Source: Hyphomicrobiales bacterium (GTDB lineage Bacteria > Pseudomonadota > Alphaproteobacteria > Parvibaculales > Parvibaculaceae). From it: 64,000 bases of DNA. Below, one piece after another: positions 35,297 through 44,002 of this stretch. The translations under genes were made by a program, and so were the position numbers. Numbering within the stretch: position 1 is the stretch's first letter; each line of letters opens with the position of its first letter. Under the pieces are notes generated by a model, which searched no databases, had not been told where the DNA came from, and saw only the letters and a list, made by a program, of their open reading frames with translations. The DNA lies in the NCBI GenBank assembly GCA_016124805.1, contig WGND01000003.1, forward strand, positions 186,001-250,000. Direction: 5' to 3'.

Positions 35297-35364
35297 GAGA
35301 AATTCCTGCTTTGGCTTCAATAAGTTAGCTTTGGGCACCTTTGGAGGCACCCGAGCGAGCCGCC

Positions 35365-35393
35365 TATCTATCAAAGGAATCGGGGCTTGTCCA
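35365..35393 (-). promoter_or_regulatory. Probable sigma-70 promoter of rpsU
   Basis: On the minus strand TGGACA (35388-35393) and TAGATA (35365-35370) are 17 bases apart and about 70 bases before the rpsU GTG. The leader holds a near-direct repeat of GGTGCC, which could fold, with no recognised motif. Confidence 0.5.
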
Positions 35394-35475
35394 CTCCCGG
35401 GCGGAAAAAGGCCTGAAAATAGGTCATTTTCCCTCTCATATTGCCCTGATGGGTCCCGCCCGCCATATTCCCCTC

Positions 35476-36063
35476 ATGGCCATTCGAAAAATTGCCCGCA
35501 TGGGGCACCCCGTTCTCGACCGTATCGCTGCGATGGTGCCGGATCCCCGTCAGCCATGGGTGCGCACCCTTGTCGATGACATGATCGAGACCATGATTGA
35601 TGCCAATGGGGCCGGGCTGGCCGCCCCCCAGGTCCATGAGCCCTGGCGGATCGTCATTTTTCAGGCACCGGCCACCCGAGCGCCCGACGGGCTCGACATG
35701 GAAGAGGTCTATGACCACACAGCTGAACTGACGGTGCTGATCAATCCGGAGATCGAAGTCCAGTCTGAAGGCCGGGAAGCGGGCTGGGAGGGCTGTCTCT
35801 CGGTGCCGGGCCTGCGTGGTCTGGTGTCACGCCCGGACGATATCATCTATCGGGGAATGAATCTTGACGGCGAGCTCGTCGAGCGGCGTGCCAGGGGCTT
35901 TCATGCCCGTGTGGTGCAGCATGAGTGCGACCATCTGGACGGTATCCTTTATCCCCAGCGTATGGATGATCTGTCCAAGCTGATTTTTGAGAGCGAGTGG
36001 CCCCACAGGGTGTCTGCCGCTGCGGCGCCTGCACAGGCAGCTGAGGAGACTGGCGATGAGTGA
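35476..36063 (+). CDS. def: Peptide deformylase
   Basis: 195 residues from ATG at 35476, followed by IRKIARMGHPVLDRIA as in the family. The three motifs are GAGLAAPQ, EGCLSVPG with the metal Cys, and HECDHLDG with the HExxH-type metal site (HECDH). It removes the formyl group from nascent proteins at the ribosome. The frame is open upstream and an alternate ATG at 35449 exists; no clear ribosome site fixes the choice. It overlaps the COQ9-family gene by eight bases, so the two are coupled. The length is a little above the 170 residues of short deformylases. Confidence 0.96.
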   Translation: MAIRKIARMGHPVLDRIAAMVPDPRQPWVRTLVDDMIETMIDANGAGLAAPQVHEPWRIVIFQAPATRAPDGLDMEEVYDHTAELTVLINPEIEVQSEGREAGWEGCLSVPGLRGLVSRPDDIIYRGMNLDGELVERRARGFHARVVQHECDHLDGILYPQRMDDLSKLIFESEWPHRVSAAAAPAQAAEETGDE

Positions 36064-36751
36064 TGCAAAGAAGAATCCCCGTCCGGGACGTCGCAGGACG
36101 GATGCCCCGGACCATCTTGCCGACATCAAGGCGCGCGTGCTGGCCGAAGCCCTGCCCAATGCGGGTTTTGATGGCTGGAGTGCCCGGCTGATGCAGGAAT
36201 CCGCCAAGGCCGCAGGCGTTTCGCATGGCGACATGCGGCTCGCCTTCCCGAAAGGTGCGCTTGATCTTGTCGATTATTTTCTCAGTCAGGGTGACCGCCA
36301 GATGGAAGAGGCGCTGGCCAGGGTTGATCTGGCGGCCATGAAAATCCGTGAACGGATTACGCTGGCGGTGCGTCTGCGACTTGAAGCCGATATGCCTTAT
36401 CGGGAGGCGTTGCGCCGCGCCATCACCACGGCGGCGCTGCCCACTTCGGGCGGGCTTGGCCCGCGCACGCTCTATCGGACCGTTGACGCGATCTGGCGCG
36501 CGGTGGGTGACACCTCGACGGATTTCAATTTCTACAGCAAGCGGGCCGTGCTCGCCGGGGTCTATTCCTCGACGGTGCTGCACTGGTTTTCAGATGAGAC
36601 AGAAGACTTCAGCGACACATGGGCGTTTCTTGATCGCCGCATCGAGAATGTGATGCAGTTTGAAAAAGCCAAGGCGGGTGTGAAGAAGATCGGGGCGATG
36701 TTGCCCGACCCCATCGGCCTGATCGCCAGACTGCGCTATCGCCGCGGCTGA
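36056..36751 (+). CDS. COQ9 family protein
   Basis: 231 residues. An N-terminal segment rich in Arg and Pro leads to the COQ9-type helical fold, with the lipid-binding, TetR-like pattern in LNAGFDGWS-like NAGFDGWSARLMQESAKAAG and the central GPRTLYRTVDAIWRAVGDTSTDFNFYSKRAVL, the family's best-conserved block. In mitochondria COQ9 presents ubiquinone intermediates to COQ7. Bacterial members are thought to help ubiquinone synthesis too. It overlaps def by eight bases and is convergent with purK. Confidence 0.93.
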   Translation: MSDAKKNPRPGRRRTDAPDHLADIKARVLAEALPNAGFDGWSARLMQESAKAAGVSHGDMRLAFPKGALDLVDYFLSQGDRQMEEALARVDLAAMKIRERITLAVRLRLEADMPYREALRRAITTAALPTSGGLGPRTLYRTVDAIWRAVGDTSTDFNFYSKRAVLAGVYSSTVLHWFSDETEDFSDTWAFLDRRIENVMQFEKAKAGVKKIGAMLPDPIGLIARLRYRRG

Positions 36752-36760
36752 TATTTCGCT

Positions 36761-37876
36761 TCAGGGCCGCTTGCCGAGCGGAAAGAGCTCGTTGACGTGA
36801 CCCATCTTGCGGCCGTCGCGCGCTTCGGATTTGCCATAGAGATGCACGGACAGGCCGGGGCGGCTGGCAAGCGCCAGCCAGTCATTGGCCTCCGCTCCGA
36901 TGAGATTGGTCATCACGGCGTCGGAATGGCGGGCCGGGTCACCGAGCGGCCAGCCGCAAATGGCGCGGATATGCTGTTCGAACTGGCTGACGGCACAGGC
37001 ATCCATCGTCCAGTGACCTGAATTATGCACCCGGGGGGCAATCTCGTTGACGAGCAGGCGAGAGGTTTTGGCGCTCTCGGGCAGCAGGAACATTTCCACG
37101 CCCATGACGCCGACATAATCGAGTTCGATCACGATTTTCGTGGCGATGGCGCGTGCCTCGCCTGCAAGCGCTGCCGGGATGAAGGCCGGTGCGAAGCTGC
37201 GGTCCAGAATATGGTTCTTGTGGACATTCTCGACTGGATCAAAGGCAGCCACGGCGCCATCAAGGCCACGCGCGACAACGACCGAAATTTCCAGCTCAAA
37301 AGGAATGAAGCCTTCCAGCACACAGGGGACTTTGCCCAGGCTTGAGAAGGCGCTTTCACTTTCGCCCGCCTCATCGAGCTTGATCTGGCCTTTGCCGTCA
37401 TAGCCCATGCGCCGTGTCTTGAGGATGGCCGGTGCACCGATGCGGCCCATGGCGGCGGTCAGGTCATTCACACCCGTGATGTCGGCAAAGGGGGCAATCG
37501 GAATGCCGCAGCTTGTCAGAAAATTTTTCTCCAGCAACCGGTCCTGCGCCGTGGCAAGGGCGCGCACGCCGGGGCGGATCGGGGCGTGTTCGGCCAGAAT
37601 ACGTGCGGTTTCGGCCGGGACATTTTCAAATTCATAGGTGACGACATCGACACTGTCGGCAAAGCGGGCAAGTGCTTCGGCATCGTCATAGCCTGCGCGC
37701 GTGCTGCGGGAGGCGGTGTCCATGGCCGGGGCATCAAGGTCGGGGCAATAGACATGCGTGCGCAGCCCGAGTTCAGCGGCTGACATGGCGAGCATGCGGC
37801 CGAGCTGGCCACCACCGAGAATGCCGATGCGGCCGCCCGGTGCGATGCGGGAGATTGTTGCGGTCAGGTCGCTCAA
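36761..37876 (-). CDS. purK: 5-(carboxyamino)imidazole ribonucleotide synthase
   Basis: 371 residues with an ATP-grasp fold. GILGGGQLGRMLAMSA opens the protein, DVVTYEFENVPAE follows, and the ATP site has ILKTRRMGYDGKGQ; NEIAPRVHNSGHWT is the family C-terminal motif. It uses ATP and bicarbonate to make N5-CAIR from AIR in purine synthesis. It starts six bases after purE, in the standard purEK order, so the two are one operon. Confidence 0.97.
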   Translation of the reverse strand: MSDLTATISRIAPGGRIGILGGGQLGRMLAMSAAELGLRTHVYCPDLDAPAMDTASRSTRAGYDDAEALARFADSVDVVTYEFENVPAETARILAEHAPIRPGVRALATAQDRLLEKNFLTSCGIPIAPFADITGVNDLTAAMGRIGAPAILKTRRMGYDGKGQIKLDEAGESESAFSSLGKVPCVLEGFIPFELEISVVVARGLDGAVAAFDPVENVHKNHILDRSFAPAFIPAALAGEARAIATKIVIELDYVGVMGVEMFLLPESAKTSRLLVNEIAPRVHNSGHWTMDACAVSQFEQHIRAICGWPLGDPARHSDAVMTNLIGAEANDWLALASRPGLSVHLYGKSEARDGRKMGHVNELFPLGKRP

Positions 37877-37882
37877 GAGCCT

Positions 37883-38377
37883 TCAGCTTTCCTTGGGAAT
37901 GTCGGCAACGCTGTCTGTCTGCGCCGCACGATAGGCGTCCAGCCGGTCGGCAAGGGTCTTATCGCTGAGCGCCAGCACGGCAGCCGCCAGAAGGCCCGCA
38001 TTCTTGGCACCGGCTTCGCCGATGGCGAGGGTGCCGACAGGAATGCCGCCCGGCATCTGCACGATGGAGAGCAGGCTGTCCTGACCGCTCAGCGCCTTGG
38101 ACTGCACCGGCACGCCGAAAACCGGCAGGGGGGTGAGGGCGGCGGCCATGCCGGGCAGATGGGCCGCACCGCCCGCGCCGGCGATAATGACCTTCAGCCC
38201 ACGCTCGCGCGCCGTCAGGGCATAATCATAGAGACGTTTGGGGGTGCGATGGGCCGACACAATACGGGCTTCATACGCGATGCCCAGTGCATCCAGCGCA
38301 TCGGCGGCATGTTTCATGGTGGGCCAGTCAGACTGGCTGCCCATGATGATTCCGACCGTGGCCTTGCTGTCCGCCAT
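37883..38377 (-). CDS. purE: 5-(carboxyamino)imidazole ribonucleotide mutase
   Basis: 164 residues from ATG at 38377 ([21 protein letters not shown]); the frame is open much further upstream but class I PurE begins here. GSQSDWPTM is the substrate-binding motif, [12 protein letters not shown] the next, and [11 protein letters not shown] the third. It moves the carboxylate of N5-CAIR to C4, giving CAIR. Its product-supplier PurK is encoded next to it. The 243-base gap upstream must hold its promoter, shared divergently with the diguanylate cyclase. Confidence 0.97.
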   Translation of the reverse strand: MADSKATVGIIMGSQSDWPTMKHAADALDALGIAYEARIVSAHRTPKRLYDYALTARERGLKVIIAGAGGAAHLPGMAAALTPLPVFGVPVQSKALSGQDSLLSIVQMPGGIPVGTLAIGEAGAKNAGLLAAAVLALSDKTLADRLDAYRAAQTDSVADIPKES

Positions 38378-38575
38378 TTGCCGTCCCGTCTTCTGCAACG
38401 CCCCAAAATCAGGGGGCGAATTCGGAAAGCGTCGGAGTATAGGCATGGGCCGCTGAATGGCAAGGCGGGCCTTCAGGGGTGTTTTGGAGGTATTTTGGCG
38501 CATTTTTGGGCATTTGGCGGCTATCCATAATGGCGTCAGGCGGCGAAGAGTGGCATTTTTCTTGTCAGGCGATTC

Positions 38576-38597
38576 GGAACGGCGATATGGCCGTTCC
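38576..38597 (+). repeat. Perfect hairpin in the leader of the GGDEF gene
   Basis: GGAACGGC (38576-38583) and GCCGTTCC (38590-38597) flank GATATG, ending 23 bases before the ATG. An outer GTCAGG (38564-38569) and CCTGAC (38596-38601) give an alternative pairing sharing two bases. No T run follows, so it is not a terminator. It could be a translational control element or an operator. Confidence 0.45.
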
Positions 38598-38620
38598 TGA
38601 CGCAAGGGTTTGATGGGGAT

Positions 38621-39235
38621 ATGGCGGTAAAGAGCGGCACAATGGCGGATAGCCATAAAATGGTTCTGGAAGCACAGGATGCACTCAGGACCCTCCAGGC
38701 GGAGGCGGCGCGCTTGCGGGCGGAAGTTGCCTCGCTGGAAGACAAGCTGCGCTCGGCCCAGGCGCTTGCCGATCACGATCCGTTTTTACCGGTTCTCAAT
38801 CGCCGGGCCTTCCTGCGCGAGATGTCGCGCGAGATCGCCTATATGCGGCGCTATCAGGAACATGCCGGACTCATCTATTTCGATATTGATGACTTCAAGC
38901 AGATCAATGACACGCATGGGCATCAGGCCGGTGACATGGTGCTTGAATATCTTGCCCATCTCATTCTGGAGAATGTGCGCGAAACAGACATTGTGGGTCG
39001 CATCGGGGGCGATGAATTCGCGATCATGCTGGTCCGGGCCGATGAGGCGACAACAAAAAGCAAAGCAAACACGCTGGCACATATCGTGTCGCATGAACCT
39101 TTGGTGATTGCAGGCGAGGAAATGAGGCTGTCGATATCGACCGGCGCGGTTGCCCTTATGGGTGATGATGAGCCGGATGCGGCGCTGTCGCGGGCAGATG
39201 CCGCCATGTATGCGGCAAAACGCGCACGCAAATAG
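38621..39235 (+). CDS. Diguanylate cyclase (GGDEF protein with coiled-coil N-terminus)
   Basis: 204 residues. Residues 10-50 form a charged helix ([20 protein letters not shown], coiled coil), then one GGDEF domain. The active site GGDEF is at 129-133, and the RETD inhibitory I-site (120-123) sits exactly five residues before it, so the enzyme should make cyclic di-GMP and be product-inhibited. The usual DxLTGLxNRR start is the variant [12 protein letters not shown]. There is no input domain other than the coiled coil, no transmembrane helix, and no adjacent partner gene. It is divergent from purE. Confidence 0.95.
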   Translation: MAVKSGTMADSHKMVLEAQDALRTLQAEAARLRAEVASLEDKLRSAQALADHDPFLPVLNRRAFLREMSREIAYMRRYQEHAGLIYFDIDDFKQINDTHGHQAGDMVLEYLAHLILENVRETDIVGRIGGDEFAIMLVRADEATTKSKANTLAHIVSHEPLVIAGEEMRLSISTGAVALMGDDEPDAALSRADAAMYAAKRARK

Positions 39236-39442
39236 TCAGGCGGTAATGTCGGGAGTCAGGATATCGTCCAGTTCCTGAATACGGTCCCGCAGAAAGAGCT
39301 TGCGTTTTTTCAGGCGTTTGATCTGGAGATGGTCTGGCGTGGATGACTGTTCGAGCGCATGAATGGCAGCGTCAAGGTCGCGATGCTCCACCTTGAGTTC
39401 GGCCCGCTCCTGCCTGTGCTGCAGTTCTTCCTGTTCTGTCAT
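39236..39442 (-). CDS. YdcH family (DUF465) small coiled-coil protein
   Basis: 68 residues from ATG at 39442 (MTEQEELQHRQERAELKVEH). The protein is one long charged helical hairpin with a central TPDHLQIKRLKKRKLFLRDRIQEL, as in YdcH/DUF465. An upstream GTG at 39484 is a possible longer start. The function of the family is not established. A second member of the family lies at 40841-41017. It ends one base from the convergent diguanylate cyclase. Confidence 0.88.
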   Translation of the reverse strand: MTEQEELQHRQERAELKVEHRDLDAAIHALEQSSTPDHLQIKRLKKRKLFLRDRIQELDDILTPDITA

Positions 39443-39545
39443 CTCCGCCCGATCCCGGTGGTGTCGGGTAAAAAGATACCCCACGACTGAGCGGTTCTAG
39501 CCCGAGCAAGGTTATGGGGGCAAGAGCGCGCTTCTGGAGGCTAAC

Positions 39546-40049
39546 ATGTCCGCTATCGAGACGAGATCTTTCTGGGATTATTCGCTGGCGCTATATGATC
39601 ATGAGCCGGTGCGTGAGGCGCTGCTGGCGCTGCAGGATGCGCATGGGCTGGAGATCAATCTCCTGCTGCTCTGTGTCTATGCGGCAGCCTGCGGCGAGGA
39701 CCCCTTCAGCGAAGCGGAGATGGAGGGCCTTGTCCGGATTGGTACGAAATGGGGGCGCGAGGTTGTCGCGCCGCTGCGTCTATCGCGTCGGGCGTTGAAG
39801 GCCATGGCGGATGACGCAGATGTGGCTGATCTCATCGCTCATATCAAGGCACTGGAGCTTGAGGCAGAGAAAGCCATGCAGATCGCGCTTGTCAGCGAAT
39901 GCGGTCAACGCGCGGCCTATGTCAATGAGACGAGCGCCCGGCGTCTTTCGGCCCAGGGCAGTTTTACCGCCTATCTCGCCGTGGCGGGCAAGCCGCTCAC
40001 CCCGGATTGCGAGGAGACCTTTGCCGACGTGCTGGATGTGGCTTTCTAG
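39546..40049 (+). CDS. TIGR02444 family protein
   Basis: 167 residues matching the TIGR02444/DUF2390 family: an opening SFWDYSLALYDHEPVREALLALQDAHGLEIN split over several conserved helices, NLLLLCVYAA and VVAPLRLSRRALK. It is a helical protein without known function, widely kept in proteobacteria. CTGGAGG lies upstream of the ATG. It is convergent with ubiX, with three bases between stops. Confidence 0.9.
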   Translation: MSAIETRSFWDYSLALYDHEPVREALLALQDAHGLEINLLLLCVYAAACGEDPFSEAEMEGLVRIGTKWGREVVAPLRLSRRALKAMADDADVADLIAHIKALELEAEKAMQIALVSECGQRAAYVNETSARRLSAQGSFTAYLAVAGKPLTPDCEETFADVLDVAF

Positions 40050-40052
40050 GCA

Positions 40053-40679
40053 TCAGCTTTTGGTCGGTTTACGGACCGGTGATCGCTTGCCACCCTTGAT
40101 GTTTTCGCCCCAGCGGCGTGCCTCGGGCGCATCCAGTCCGAAAAGGTCGAGCACGCGGCAAACGGAATGGGTGACGATATCATCGACCGTCTTGGGTTCG
40201 GCATAAAAACCGGGCACGGGCGGGGCGATGATGGCGCCCATTTCCGAAAGCTGCGTCATGCTGCGCAGATGGCCCGTGTGAAGTGGGGTTTCGCGTAGCA
40301 TCAAAACCAGTCGCCGACGTTCTTTAAGCACGACATCGGCGGCGCGCGTGAGCAGACCGGATGTGACGCCTGTCGCGATCTCGGACATGGAGCGGATGGA
40401 ACAGGGGGCCACCACCATGCCCAGCGTCTTGAAGGAGCCGCTGGAAATGGCCGCGCCGATATCTTCGGCCCTGTATCTTGTGTGTGCGAGGGCTTCGACA
40501 TCCTTGGCGCTGTAGCCTGTCTCATAACCCAGCGTCATCTCGGCTGCCCTGGTCATCACCAGATGGCTTTCAACGCCCATGGCAGCCGTGATTTCCAGCA
40601 TGCGCACGCCATAAATGACGCCCGAGGCGCCTGAAATTCCAATAATCAGCCGCTCGGGCCCGGGGGTCTTTTTGCTCAT
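40053..40679 (-). CDS. ubiX: Flavin prenyltransferase UbiX
   Basis: 208 residues from ATG at 40679 (MSKKTPGPERLIIGISGASG). GISGASGVIYGVRMLE is the UbiX nucleotide loop, VVAPCSIRSMSEIATG the second, and MRETPLHTGHLRSM the third conserved motif. It attaches dimethylallyl phosphate to FMN, giving the prenyl-FMN cofactor needed by the UbiD decarboxylase in ubiquinone synthesis. No ubiD gene is adjacent. The last 25 residues are a basic tail. Confidence 0.96.
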   Translation of the reverse strand: MSKKTPGPERLIIGISGASGVIYGVRMLEITAAMGVESHLVMTRAAEMTLGYETGYSAKDVEALAHTRYRAEDIGAAISSGSFKTLGMVVAPCSIRSMSEIATGVTSGLLTRAADVVLKERRRLVLMLRETPLHTGHLRSMTQLSEMGAIIAPPVPGFYAEPKTVDDIVTHSVCRVLDLFGLDAPEARRWGENIKGGKRSPVRKPTKS

Positions 40680-40840
40680 GGCACTAGATTTACATCTCAT
40701 TTTCTATATTGGCGAGCGGGGTTCGACAGCGCGTCAAAAAAGAGTCATGCTTGTTAACCCTGCTCTCGAGTGGGACCCGCGAGAAGGCCTTGGCCCCATC
40801 CGACCCATGAGAGGGCGTTTACTCGAGGAAAGGTAGGTTG

Positions 40841-41017
40841 ATGATGGCTTTGGAGTCGCATATTGCCGAGCTTCGCGAACGTCACCAGGCACTGGAACAG
40901 GAAGTAGAGCGCGAACGCCTGCATCCCAGCAGTGATGACCTGCATATCGCCGAACTGAAAAAACAGAAGCTGCATCTCAAGGAAGAAATCGAGCGATTTA
41001 CCGGCCAGACGCATTAG
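40841..41017 (+). CDS. YdcH family (DUF465) small coiled-coil protein, second copy
   Basis: 58 residues, ATG at 40841 (or 40844) after GAGGAAAGG. It starts MMALESHIAELRERHQALEQ and ends LKEEIERFTGQTH, a helical hairpin with the SSDDLHIAELKKQK turn typical of YdcH/DUF465. It is shorter than the usual ORF cut-off. A perfect terminator follows at 41053, so it is monocistronic. The high-quality ribosome site suggests good expression. Confidence 0.9.
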   Translation: MMALESHIAELRERHQALEQEVERERLHPSSDDLHIAELKKQKLHLKEEIERFTGQTH

Positions 41018-41052
41018 GCGATCTGGTTTGCAGGTTACCCCCCAAATGTTCC

Positions 41053-41085
41053 AGAGCCGGGCAAATTCGCCCGGCTCTTTGTATT
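41053..41085 (+). terminator. Intrinsic terminator after the second YdcH gene
   Basis: AGAGCCGGGC (41053-41062) pairs perfectly with GCCCGGCTCT (41069-41078) around AAATTC, followed by TTGTATTTT. Confidence 0.9.
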
Positions 41086-41169
41086 TTGGACGCCTGCACC
41101 GCTGCGGTCTTGCATTGGCGCCCGGCTGTTGAAAGAGTCACCTCAAGAAAAAGACACATGGAGAGAATC

Positions 41170-43092
41170 ATGGCGGGCTACAGGGACATCTATCAGCGCT
41201 GGCAGCATCAACCGGTGGCGTTTTGGGCAGAGGCTGCCCGCGAGATTGACTGGATTACCCCGCCGCGTGACGTGCTTGCCGAGAGCGACGGGCTGACGCG
41301 CTGGTTTGAAGGGGCAACCTGCAATACCTGCTGGAATGCCCTTGACCGTCATGTTGCGGCGGGTCATGGCGACCGGTTGGCGCTGATTTATGATTCAGCC
41401 ATGACCGGCAAGGTGAAGACATTTACCTATGCTGAACTGACGGAGAAGGTTGCGCTTTTTGCCGGTGTGCTTCAGCGGCATGGCGTTGGCAAGGGCGACC
41501 GTGTTGTCATCTACATGCCCATGGTGCCGCAGGCTGTTGTCGCCATGTTGGCCTGTGCGCGCATTGGCGCCATTCACTCTGTTGTCTTTGGTGGCTTTGC
41601 AGCCAAGGAGCTGGCCACGCGCATTGATGATGCCACCCCGAAGATGATTGTCTCGGCATCATGTGGGCTCGAGCCCGGTCGGGTGATTGCCTACAAACCG
41701 CTGCTCGACAAGGCCATTGATCTGGCGAGCCACAAGCCTTCGGCCTGCATCCTGTTTCAGCGCAGCGAGCTTGCGGCCGAGATGGTTGAGGGACGTGATT
41801 TCGACTGGAAGGCGGAGATGGATCAGGCGCGGGCCGAAGACCGCAAGCCTGACTGCGTGCCCGTTGCGGCAACCGATCCGCTCTATATTCTTTACACCTC
41901 CGGCACCACGGGAAAGCCCAAGGGTGTGGTGCGCGACAATGGCGGCCACATGGTGGCGCTCAAATGGTCGATGAAAAACATCTATGATGTTGATCCGGGC
42001 GATGTCTATTGGGCCGCTTCCGATGTCGGCTGGGTCGTGGGGCATTCCTATATTGTTTATGGCCCGCTGCTGCATGGCTGCACGAGCATTCTCTTCGAGG
42101 GTAAGCCGGTGGGCACGCCTGATGCAGGCACCTTCTGGCGCGTCATTGCCGACCACAAGGTCAAGGTGCTTTTCACCGCGCCGACGGCTTTCCGCGCGAT
42201 CCGCAAAGAAGACCCGCAGGGCAACCGCCTGCATGACTATGATCTTTCGACATTGAAGGCGCTCTATCTCGCGGGCGAACGGGCTGATCCCGACACGATC
42301 GAATGGGCTGAAGCCATGCTGAAGCTGCCGGTGATCGATCATTGGTGGCAGACGGAAACCGGCTGGGCAATTGCCGCCAATCCGATGGGCATTGAACCCC
42401 TGCCGGTGAAATATGGCTCTCCGACCGTGGCGATGCCGGGCTATGACGTGCATGTGGTTGATGAATCCGGCAAGCAGGTGGAGGCAGGCGCGACAGGCGC
42501 GATTGTCATCAAGCTACCGCTGCCGCCGGGCTGCCTGCCGACGCTCTGGCATAATGATGCAGGCTTTCGTGAAGCCTATCTGCAGGATTATCCCGGCTAT
42601 TACAAAACGGCCGACGCCGGATATATCGACAGCGACGGCTATCTCTACATCATGAGCCGCACGGACGACATCATCAACGTGGCCGGCCACCGGTTGTCGA
42701 CAGGTGCAATGGAGGAAGTGCTGGCGGCCCATCCTGATGTTGCCGAATGCGCCGTCATCGGTATTGCCGATGCGCTCAAAGGTCAGGCGCCGGTCGGCTT
42801 TCTGGTTTTGAATGCCGGTGTCACGCGACCGCTCAGCGAGATTGAGGCGGAAGCGGTGGCCCTGATCCGCGACAAGATCGGTCCGGTCGCTGCGTTCAAG
42901 AAAGCGATGGTTGTGCAGCGTCTGCCCAAGACGCGTTCGGGCAAGGTCCTGCGCGGGACCATGCGCAAGATCGCCGATGGCCAGGCATGGACAAGCCCTG
43001 CGACCATCGAAGACCCAGCGGTGCTGGATGAAATTTCAGCGGTGCTTTCGAGCGCGGGCCTGAAACGGGCCGTAGCGTCAAAGGCCGAATGA
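41170..43092 (+). CDS. prpE: Propionyl-CoA/acyl-CoA synthetase (PrpE-like)
   Basis: 640 residues from ATG at 41170, chosen because GGAGAG lies just before it. The adenylate-forming fold shows LYILYTSGTTGKPKGVVRDNGG (P-loop), DVGWVVGHSYIVYGPLLHG, DHWWQTETGW, the YKTADAGYIDSDGY hinge region and the catalytic Lys in TRSGKVLRGTMRK. The VVRDNGGHM signature and the overall layout fit the propionyl-CoA synthetase branch of the acetyl-CoA synthetase family, though acetate or butyrate cannot be excluded. It activates short fatty acids with ATP and CoA. No methylcitrate genes are adjacent. Confidence 0.92.
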   Translation: MAGYRDIYQRWQHQPVAFWAEAAREIDWITPPRDVLAESDGLTRWFEGATCNTCWNALDRHVAAGHGDRLALIYDSAMTGKVKTFTYAELTEKVALFAGVLQRHGVGKGDRVVIYMPMVPQAVVAMLACARIGAIHSVVFGGFAAKELATRIDDATPKMIVSASCGLEPGRVIAYKPLLDKAIDLASHKPSACILFQRSELAAEMVEGRDFDWKAEMDQARAEDRKPDCVPVAATDPLYILYTSGTTGKPKGVVRDNGGHMVALKWSMKNIYDVDPGDVYWAASDVGWVVGHSYIVYGPLLHGCTSILFEGKPVGTPDAGTFWRVIADHKVKVLFTAPTAFRAIRKEDPQGNRLHDYDLSTLKALYLAGERADPDTIEWAEAMLKLPVIDHWWQTETGWAIAANPMGIEPLPVKYGSPTVAMPGYDVHVVDESGKQVEAGATGAIVIKLPLPPGCLPTLWHNDAGFREAYLQDYPGYYKTADAGYIDSDGYLYIMSRTDDIINVAGHRLSTGAMEEVLAAHPDVAECAVIGIADALKGQAPVGFLVLNAGVTRPLSEIEAEAVALIRDKIGPVAAFKKAMVVQRLPKTRSGKVLRGTMRKIADGQAWTSPATIEDPAVLDEISAVLSSAGLKRAVASKAE

Positions 43093-43111
43093 TGTCGGGT
43101 GGCGAGGATGT

Positions 43112-43867
43112 TTATTCCTCGTCATCCCCTTCGACTTTCACATCCTTGAGCTTGGCAAAAACGCTGTCGGCATCGTAGCGCTTTTCGCCTTCTTCTGCGC
43201 CGTGGCGGCTTTGCTCATGCTTGACGTCAGGGCTTGCAATTGTTGCATGCAGCGGTTCGGCGGGCGCGCCGGCGGTCTCGCTTGCGGGCAGCAATGTCTC
43301 GACAATCGTGCCGTCCTTGATGCCCTTGCGGCGCTCGCGCTCCAGGCGACGGGCGGCTTTCTGCACGGCGGCATCGAGTTCGATCTGAGTGCAGAGGCCG
43401 AGCGTCACGGGATCGACCGGCTTGATATTGGCCGAATTCCAGTGTGAACGATCGCGCACGCTCTGGATGGTGGGCTTGGTTGTGCCGACGAGCTTGGAAA
43501 CCTGCGCATCGGTCAGTTCAGGATGATTGCGCAGCAGCCAGGCCACGGCATCGGGACGGTCCTGACGGCGGGAGACGGGTGTGTAGCGGGGCCCCTTGCG
43601 CGGTGCGACGGGCGGCAGCTTGTATTTGCTTTCAGCAACCTTCAGGCGCGTGGACGGATCGTCCTGACAGCGCTCGATTTCGGCGCGGCTGAGCTGGCCC
43701 GAAGCGACAGGGTCCATGCCCTTGATGCCCTGGGCGACGTCGCCATCGGCGATGCCTTTGACTTCGAGCACATGCAGGCCGCAGAAATCTGCGATCTGGT
43801 CGAAGGAGAGGGCCGTGTTTTCAACCAGCCAGACGGCGGTTGCTTTGGGCATGAGGGGCTGAGTCAT
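43112..43867 (-). CDS. trcR: Cell cycle transcriptional regulator TrcR (DUF1013)
   Basis: 251 residues of the DUF1013 family. The N-terminus (KATAVWLVENTALSFDQIAD, GLHVLEVKGIADGD) looks like a helix-turn-helix; the middle has RPDAVAWLLRNHPELTDAQV, KLVGTTKPTIQSVRDRSHWN, a second such motif. The C-terminal 70 residues are acidic and variable. In Caulobacter the homologue, TrcR, associates with RNA polymerase and affects ctrA expression. GAGGAAATC precedes the ATG. It is a single-gene unit, convergent with the synthetase gene. Confidence 0.93.
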   Translation of the reverse strand: MTQPLMPKATAVWLVENTALSFDQIADFCGLHVLEVKGIADGDVAQGIKGMDPVASGQLSRAEIERCQDDPSTRLKVAESKYKLPPVAPRKGPRYTPVSRRQDRPDAVAWLLRNHPELTDAQVSKLVGTTKPTIQSVRDRSHWNSANIKPVDPVTLGLCTQIELDAAVQKAARRLERERRKGIKDGTIVETLLPASETAGAPAEPLHATIASPDVKHEQSRHGAEEGEKRYDADSVFAKLKDVKVEGDDEE

Positions 43868-44002
43868 GTGATTTCCTCTGATCCACCCGGCGGCTCCGCC
43901 TGAGTGAACCCTTTTCTCGGCTGCGAGATGAATGGGTATGCGGACTATATAGGGTGAAATGTGACGAATTGGAAGCGGGAAGCGCGTCGCCTGACCTTCT
44001 GA

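Noticed and set aside
35066-35374. 102-residue version of S21
   Set aside because: S21 proteins begin at the GTG chosen; the extra 26 codons cover the leader after the promoter at 35365-35393.
37883-38776. 297-residue version of PurE
   Set aside because: The extension covers the divergent promoter region and start of the GGDEF gene; class I PurE begins at MADSK.
40615-40836. 73-residue frame between ubiX and the second YdcH gene
   Set aside because: It begins inside the divergent ubiX gene, has no ribosome site and no family character.
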